NCBI GenBank assembly: GCA_021151605.1
Contig: JAGKWZ010000089.1
Coordinates: forward strand, 1-19,547
DNA length: 19,547 bases
Direction of reading: 5' to 3'
Source: Verrucomicrobiaceae bacterium
GTDB lineage: Bacteria; Verrucomicrobiota; Verrucomicrobiia; Verrucomicrobiales; Verrucomicrobiaceae
Both the position numbers and the translations under genes were made by a program. Every line of letters begins with the position of its first letter. Within the stretch, counting starts at the first letter, position 1. The notes beneath the pieces are model-generated. The model was not told where the DNA came from. It worked only from the letters and a program-made list of their open reading frames with translations, and made no database searches. Below, piece by piece: positions 14,735 through 19,547 of this stretch.

Positions 14735-15376
14735 ATGTCTGCCCGCCGCCTACCCGTCTATCTCGTGCTCGATACCTCCGGCTCCATGCGTGGGGAGCCG
14801 ATCCAGGCGCTCAAGGTAGGCGTGCAGGCCCTCATCTCCACGCTGCGTCAAGATCCTCATGCATTGGAGTCCGTGCATCTGAGCATCATCACCTTCGATG
14901 CCAAAGCCCGCGTGATTAGTCCTCTGCAGAGCCTAGAGGACTTCCAGATGCCTCTCATCGAGTGTCCGCAGTCTGGGCCCACCATGACCGGCGCAGCTTT
15001 GGAAATGCTTTGCCAGTGCGTGGATAAAGACGTGCAGCGCACTACCGCTGATCATAAAGGCGACTGGCGGCCCATCGCCTTTCTCATGACCGATGGTGGG
15101 CCGAACGACACCGCGCTTTATGCGCAAATGATCCCTGAGGTGCAGAAGCGCCCTTTCGCTTCCATCATCGCCTGCGCCGCTGGTGCCAATGCCAAAGTGG
15201 AGCCGCTGAGAAGGCTGACATCAAACGTGTTCAACTTGGAGACGATGGACGGTCACTCCTTCGCCGGACTTTTCCAGTGGGTGTCCTCCACCGTCTCCTC
15301 GGGGAATCGCAGCATGGGTGCCACCAGCAGCATCACGCTCCCACCACCACCGGCAGAAATTCAGATCGTCGTGTAA
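14735..15376 (+). CDS. terY: TerY-type von Willebrand factor A domain protein 2, 213 aa
   Basis: The MIDAS site is complete: VLDTSGSMRGEP, a Thr in SGPTMTGAAL, and FLMTDGGPNDT. Overall it is a paralogue of the first TerY, about the same length, and ends with the near-identical tail LPPPPAEIQIVV. It begins 5 bp after the TM2-like gene and ends 15 bp before the phosphatase gene. Being adjacent to the phosphatase and kinase, it is the best candidate for the TerY member of the TerY-phosphorylation triad. The middle has extra cysteines (EMLCQCVDKD, IIACAAG) that the first copy lacks in part. Confidence 0.93.
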   Translation: MSARRLPVYLVLDTSGSMRGEPIQALKVGVQALISTLRQDPHALESVHLSIITFDAKARVISPLQSLEDFQMPLIECPQSGPTMTGAALEMLCQCVDKDVQRTTADHKGDWRPIAFLMTDGGPNDTALYAQMIPEVQKRPFASIIACAAGANAKVEPLRRLTSNVFNLETMDGHSFAGLFQWVSSTVSSGNRSMGATSSITLPPPPAEIQIVV

Positions 15377-15391
15377 CCCATCTTCTTTTCC

Positions 15392-17152
15392 ATGCAGCTC
15401 ACACCCCAGCGCCCGAATATCCAGGACTACGCAACCTTTATCCGCGCAATGGCGGAGGCATTGGAAAACATGCACGAGCGGAAAGAAGCTCACTGCTCCG
15501 TTTTTGGCATGAGGCTACCAGATTGGCTCGATGAAAACGGAGCCTTCCAAGCGGCCAAATTTGAAGCAGCGCGAGCTTCTGTGGAGAGCCTTCCAAAGTA
15601 TGACGACCTATTTCACTTCGACGTGCGCTGTTTTGCCGAGTTTTCCATCGAGTGTATCGCAGGCCAGCAGACTGTCACCGATCAGTCATTCGCGGCTGCA
15701 CTTTATCAGGGGAAGGAATGGCCTGACGGCTTTCTCCAGCTTCTAGAAAGCCTCTCCAAACAGGACCAGCCCGTTGGTGTGACGATGGCTGATTTCAGCA
15801 GTGCCTTGAAAGCGCCCGCTGCCGAAAAAGAAACCGAGCCCGAGCCCGAACCCATCCCCTTCACCGTCGGCTATTCCGGCCCTCCTTTTGCTAAACCAGC
15901 CCCGCAGCCGCAGATGCCAGCCGTCCGCATCGCTCTCCGCAATGCTACTGTGGGTAAGCCCTACCGCTATGAGCCGGGCCAGATCGCTTCTGCGATTGCC
16001 CAAAAGCTCGGCAATGACCCTGCCCGCGCCTACATTTCCCATCTGCAACTGCCGGACGACTGCGGACTAGCCTTCGATAAAGCCACGGGCGCACTCAGCG
16101 GCACGCCCACGCGAGCCTTCGAAGGTGAACTCAGCCTAGACTATGTGCCCACCGATAATGCCCGCAGCATCACGGCGAAGGTCACGCTTCTCATCAATCC
16201 TGATCCTATCTCGCTTTGGAAAGACCTGCCGCCGCCAGCCGATGCACCGTATCAGAAGCCTGTGCTTGCTCACAGTGAAGAGCGGCTCGGGCCGTATCGC
16301 ATCGTCGCCGCCAGCCGTCGTGGGCGCTCCCATGCAAACAAGAGCGAGTTCCGTGATGATGACTATGCCATCGGCTACGCTGCTGAGAGTGGCTGGCTCG
16401 TCATCGTCGTCGCAGACGGCGCTGGTTCGGCCATCTATTCCCGGCGCGGCTCGCAGATCGCCTGTGATGTGGCAAAGAGCAGGCTGATCACCGTGCTCAA
16501 CAGCGCCCAGCATAATCAGGCAGAGGCACTTTACCTCCAGCATCGTGACTGGCAGCACCCCGAGGTGAAGACGGCCTTGCGCCAATGTCTCTACGAGGCT
16601 GCGCTGCTAGCCCACCACAAGCTGCGGGCTGAGGTCGCCCAGCCTACCGAGACACTGGTGCCACCGCCGACGCTGAGAAACTACGACACCACACTCATCC
16701 TGCTCGTCATGAAGAAAACGGGTGAGGGCTGCATTGCCGCCACCTTTTCCATCGGTGATGGTGGCGCAGGCATCCTGCCGCACGCAGGCGAGGGCATCCC
16801 CCTCACCAAAGCAGACTCAGGCGAGCACGCCGGGCAGACGATCTTCCTCACCTTTGACTCCACCGTGGCGAACAGCGAGGCCAATCTCGAAAGCCGTTTT
16901 CATTTTGCCCAGACTCAAGAGTTCGCCGGAGCACTCGCCATGACGGATGGTATCACTGATCCGAAATTTCCAAGCGATGCCGCTTTTGCTGATCCTGCTC
17001 AGTGGGCTGCTCTTTGGGCGGAGCTTCAGCCGAGTCTCACCAGTTCGCAGGCGTTGCTCGACTGGATGAATTTCTTCTCCCCCGGCAATCACGATGATCG
17101 CACCCTCATCGCCGTCCTGCCAGCTCCATCCGCCGCCCCTGACACGCCATGA
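15392..17152 (+). CDS. PP2C-type protein phosphatase with Ig-like domain, 586 aa
   Basis: The C-terminal half is a PP2C Ser/Thr phosphatase: FRDDDYAI (320-327), VVADGAGSA (339-347), YDTTLILLV (431-439), IGDGGAGI (454-461), MTDGITD (517-523) and DDRTLIAV (568-575), giving the metal-binding aspartates. Residues about 178-268 resemble a He_PIG/cadherin-like Ig fold (NATVGKPYRYEPG, GLAFDKATGALSGTPTRAFEG). The first about 135 residues are of unknown fold and are joined by a Glu/Pro linker (ETEPEPEPIPF). There is no signal peptide, so an Ig-like domain would be inside the cell, presumably for protein binding. The stop overlaps the kinase start as ATGA. The phosphatase should reverse the kinase next to it. 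Confidence 0.9.
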   Translation: MQLTPQRPNIQDYATFIRAMAEALENMHERKEAHCSVFGMRLPDWLDENGAFQAAKFEAARASVESLPKYDDLFHFDVRCFAEFSIECIAGQQTVTDQSFAAALYQGKEWPDGFLQLLESLSKQDQPVGVTMADFSSALKAPAAEKETEPEPEPIPFTVGYSGPPFAKPAPQPQMPAVRIALRNATVGKPYRYEPGQIASAIAQKLGNDPARAYISHLQLPDDCGLAFDKATGALSGTPTRAFEGELSLDYVPTDNARSITAKVTLLINPDPISLWKDLPPPADAPYQKPVLAHSEERLGPYRIVAASRRGRSHANKSEFRDDDYAIGYAAESGWLVIVVADGAGSAIYSRRGSQIACDVAKSRLITVLNSAQHNQAEALYLQHRDWQHPEVKTALRQCLYEAALLAHHKLRAEVAQPTETLVPPPTLRNYDTTLILLVMKKTGEGCIAATFSIGDGGAGILPHAGEGIPLTKADSGEHAGQTIFLTFDSTVANSEANLESRFHFAQTQEFAGALAMTDGITDPKFPSDAAFADPAQWAALWAELQPSLTSSQALLDWMNFFSPGNHDDRTLIAVLPAPSAAPDTP

Positions 17153-18660
17153 GCATCATCAAAGTCAAATCCATAGTCACGGGCCAGGAGTATCAGTTCG
17201 ACGAGAACAAGCATGCTGGTAGTGGTGTGATGAAAGACGTGTTCTTCGATCCCAAGAGGAACTATGTGGTGCAAATCTACAAGTCCATTCAGGATGCCAA
17301 CTCGATGGAACGATTGAAAAACATCGTTGGTAAGTTTCGCGAGAATATCTTCAATCAAGCCGGGGGTGAGTATTGGGAATCCGTCTATTGCTGGCCGACC
17401 GATATAGTTACTGTGCCAGGTAAGGGACTTCCTGCTCTTATCGCACCCATCTACCGAAAGGAGTTCTTCTTCGAGTTTGGCTCCACTAACAACGACATGC
17501 TCGGCATCAAAGGTAAAGACAAGGAGGGCAAATGGTTTGCCACTGCGCACCATCGGCAGCGATTTCTAGATGAGCGCGAGCTGGGCGACTGGCGAAAACA
17601 CCTCGGCTTGTGCATCAAAATCGCCCGTGCAGTTAAGCGCATGCACGCCGCAGGTCTGGCCCACTCAGATTTGTCCTATCGCAACGTGTTGATCGACCCG
17701 TTATCTGGTGGTGCCTCGGTCATCGACATCGACGGACTTGTCGTGCCGCAGCGCTTCCCACCTGATGTCATCGGCACGCCTGACTTCATCGCACCCGAGG
17801 TTCTACGCACGCTTTCCCTCCCCATCACGGACAAAAACCGCTCCCTGCCCTGCATCGAGACTGACCGTCACGCCTTGGCCGTGCTCATCTACATGTATCT
17901 GCTCTACCGCCACCCGCTGCGTGGCGGGAAAATTCATGACCCCGATCCAGGCCGTGACGAGGAGCTGCACATGGGTGAGAAGGCGCTTTTCATCGAGCAT
18001 CCATCCGATAAAACGAACCGCCCCAACCTCAGTGGAATGCGGCCCACCGATCTCCCCTTCGCCGACATCGGGAAGATTCCCTCCAAAATCGCCGGCCCGT
18101 ATCTCCAAGAGCTTTTCCAAAAGGCGTTCATTGATGGCCTCCACGCTCCGCACCTGCGTCCCAGCGCCAACGACTGGGAAACGGCCCTCGTGAAAACCGT
18201 GGACCTCATCCAGCCCTGCACGAACCCGAAGTGTGCTCAGAAGTGGTATGTCTTCGACAACAGCACCACACCCGCCTGCCCCTTCTGTGGCACCGCCTAC
18301 AAGGGCCTCCTTCCCGTGCTGAACCTCTACTCACGCCGCCGCGAAGCAGACAACTACCGGCCCGATAATCACCGTCTCATGGTCTATACCGACCAGTATC
18401 TCTACCCCTGGCATGTGAACCGCCTCATTGCCCCGAATGAGAGGCTAACGCCCGAGCAAAAGAAGCCCGTTGGCTACTTCGTCCTGCATCAGGGCACCTG
18501 GTGGTTCATCAACCAGACACTCACCGCGCTCAAAGACATCACGAACAAGTGTGATGTCCCTCCCGGTTCCAAAGTCGAGCTGAGAGACGGTCTCCAACTC
18601 CAACTCAGCCCCGAAGACAACTGCCGGCTCGTGCAGGTGCAGATGGTGCGAGGGGCTTGA
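17149..18660 (+). CDS. TerY-P triad protein kinase with C-terminal zinc ribbon, 503 aa
   Basis: A protein-kinase fold is shown by the glycine loop HAGSGVMKDVF (22-32), the Lys in VVQIYK (40-45), the catalytic HSDLSYRN (172-179), the metal-binding DIDG (193-196, in place of DFG) and IAPEV (214-218). After the kinase, CTNPKC and CPFC (C357, C362, C377, C380) form a zinc ribbon, as described for kinases of the TerY-phosphorylation triad. The last about 65 residues (GYFVLHQGTWWFINQT, PPGSKVELRDGLQLQL) look like a degenerate FHA-type beta domain. The start overlaps the phosphatase stop as ATGA. Likely substrates are TerY proteins or other Ter proteins, which is inference. Confidence 0.92.
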   Translation: MSIIKVKSIVTGQEYQFDENKHAGSGVMKDVFFDPKRNYVVQIYKSIQDANSMERLKNIVGKFRENIFNQAGGEYWESVYCWPTDIVTVPGKGLPALIAPIYRKEFFFEFGSTNNDMLGIKGKDKEGKWFATAHHRQRFLDERELGDWRKHLGLCIKIARAVKRMHAAGLAHSDLSYRNVLIDPLSGGASVIDIDGLVVPQRFPPDVIGTPDFIAPEVLRTLSLPITDKNRSLPCIETDRHALAVLIYMYLLYRHPLRGGKIHDPDPGRDEELHMGEKALFIEHPSDKTNRPNLSGMRPTDLPFADIGKIPSKIAGPYLQELFQKAFIDGLHAPHLRPSANDWETALVKTVDLIQPCTNPKCAQKWYVFDNSTTPACPFCGTAYKGLLPVLNLYSRRREADNYRPDNHRLMVYTDQYLYPWHVNRLIAPNERLTPEQKKPVGYFVLHQGTWWFINQTLTALKDITNKCDVPPGSKVELRDGLQLQLSPEDNCRLVQVQMVRGA

Positions 18661-18673
18661 ATCATCTCACACT

Positions 18674-18919
18674 ATGAAATTCGGATTGCGCATCCCCTCG
18701 CTCAAAAAGCGCATCGCTGCCCGCACTTCGGTAAAACGGTTTGTCCGGCATAATTTAGGCCTCAAAGCTCCTCGCGGCTGGGGTTGGCTGACCAATCCGA
18801 AGCGTGCGCTCTACAACCGCATCTACAATCGAACGACCAAAGGCTGCCTCGTGATGATCTTGGGCCTTTGTGCAGCCATGCTCTGCATCCTCATTCTTTG
18901 CTTTATCCCACTGCCATGA
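18674..18919 (+). CDS. Small basic single-pass membrane protein, 81 aa
   Basis: The first 57 residues are strongly basic with many Arg and Lys (MKFGLRIPSLKKRIAARTS, VKRFVRHNLGLKAPRG, TNPKRALYNRIYN). One membrane helix follows at about residues 58-79 (CLVMILGLCAAMLCILIL). The basic side should face the cytoplasm. The gene lies 13 bp after the kinase and overlaps the next terY start by ATGA, so it belongs to the operon. I recall similar basic N-termini among conserved hypothetical proteins but cannot name a family. Confidence 0.75.
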   Translation: MKFGLRIPSLKKRIAARTSVKRFVRHNLGLKAPRGWGWLTNPKRALYNRIYNRTTKGCLVMILGLCAAMLCILILCFIPLP

Positions 18920-19547
18920 ATCGTCGCCTACCCGTCTATCTCCTCATCGACTGCTCCGAATCCATGATAGGCGGCGGCATAGAGGCTGTGCGTTCCGGCC
19001 TCAGAGCCATGCTTTCCAAACTGCGGAGTGATCCCCATGCACTCGACACCGTGCATCTAAGCGTCATCACCTTCGATGCTGAAGCAAGAGTCGCCGTGCC
19101 CATGACACCCTTGCTCGACTTCCAGGAGCCGCAGCTCACCATCAAGCCTGGCACCTCCCTCGGAGCCGCGCTCACCCTGCTCGCCAACCGCGTCCAAAGC
19201 GAAGTCCGCAAAACCTCCCACGACACCAAAGGCGACTACCGCCCGCTCGTACTCCTGCTCACTGACGGCCAGCCCGGCGACGACTGGAAAGCCCCGCTCA
19301 CCCGAATCGGTGCCCAAGTGAAGCCACGCCCCGCCAATATTTACGCCATCGGCTGCGGCACCGATGTCGATTACTCCGTGCTCCAAAGTATCACCGATGT
19401 CGTCCTTCGTATGGATGACATGGGGCCGGAGTCCTTTGGCAAACTATTCGTCTGGCTCACCGCCTCTGTCTCAAGCGCCAGCCAGGGAGTCGGCGAAACC
19501 AGTGACGGCAAAATCAAACTAGAGAAGCTGCCCAACAACGTCGAGGC
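18916..19547 (+). CDS. terY: TerY-type von Willebrand factor A domain protein 3 (partial, C-terminus off the right edge)
   Basis: The frame starts with ATG at 18916, in ATGA overlap with the previous stop, and stays open for 210 codons to the window end. It is a vWA domain with NRRLPVYLLIDCSESMIGG (DxSxS intact, but Cys and Glu replace Thr and Gly of the two earlier copies), a Thr in PGTSLGAAL, and LLTDGQPGDD. It is clearly a third TerY paralogue. The tail is cut just after LEKLPNNVE, so I cannot tell whether it ends in the proline-rich tail of the first two. Confidence 0.9.
   Translation, partial: MNRRLPVYLLIDCSESMIGGGIEAVRSGLRAMLSKLRSDPHALDTVHLSVITFDAEARVAVPMTPLLDFQEPQLTIKPGTSLGAALTLLANRVQSEVRKTSHDTKGDYRPLVLLLTDGQPGDDWKAPLTRIGAQVKPRPANIYAIGCGTDVDYSVLQSITDVVLRMDDMGPESFGKLFVWLTASVSSASQGVGETSDGKIKLEKLPNNVE

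Overview
The window carries two joined modules from a bacterium with fairly GC-rich, tightly packed genes. The host is probably a Gram-negative of the Planctomycetota/Verrucomicrobiota type. That assignment is inference only, from the style of the proteins (an Ig-like domain inside a phosphatase, an NhaR-type regulator, almost no Shine-Dalgarno motifs), and no rRNA or marker gene is present to confirm it.

Left module (1-6412, leftward): a phage- or plasmid-type DNA replication operon. In transcription order it holds a ribbon-helix-helix regulator, a putative ssDNA-binding protein, a PD-(D/E)XK (RecB-like) nuclease, a 54-residue membrane peptide, a PIF1/RecD-like SF1 helicase, a 175-residue unknown, and a large primase-polymerase/helicase that runs off the left edge. 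Four of these genes are chained by ATGA stop/start overlaps. The big initiator has an N-terminal helix-turn-helix, then a linker encoded by a strict 42-bp tandem repeat full of GGGAAC/GTTCCC inverted repeats (2098-2400), which may be an origin lying inside its own initiator gene. Its SF3 helicase part lacks the Walker A region.

Centre (6444-8807, rightward): a partition-like cassette. It holds an RHH-like protein with a C-terminus resembling DnaX tau, a ParA ATPase, and a small protein with a SAP-like C-terminus. A short AT-richer gap (8808-9060) with no convincing gene follows. Together with the left module this suggests a plasmid, phage-plasmid or integrative element rather than core chromosome.

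Right module (9061-19547, rightward): a tellurium-resistance-type (Ter) stress-response island. It starts with an NhaR-like LysR regulator and TerC, followed by four TerD-family proteins with a newly found 58-residue zinc-ribbon protein between the third and fourth. Then come three TerY-type von Willebrand A proteins, a TM2-like membrane protein, a PP2C-type phosphatase fused to an Ig-like domain, a protein kinase with a zinc ribbon, and a small basic membrane protein. The TerY, phosphatase and kinase genes match the described TerY-phosphorylation triad associated with Ter systems. The likely logic is that metal-binding TerD/TerC proteins at the membrane are coupled to a kinase/phosphatase switch acting on or through the vWA proteins. 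The last TerY gene is cut by the right edge.
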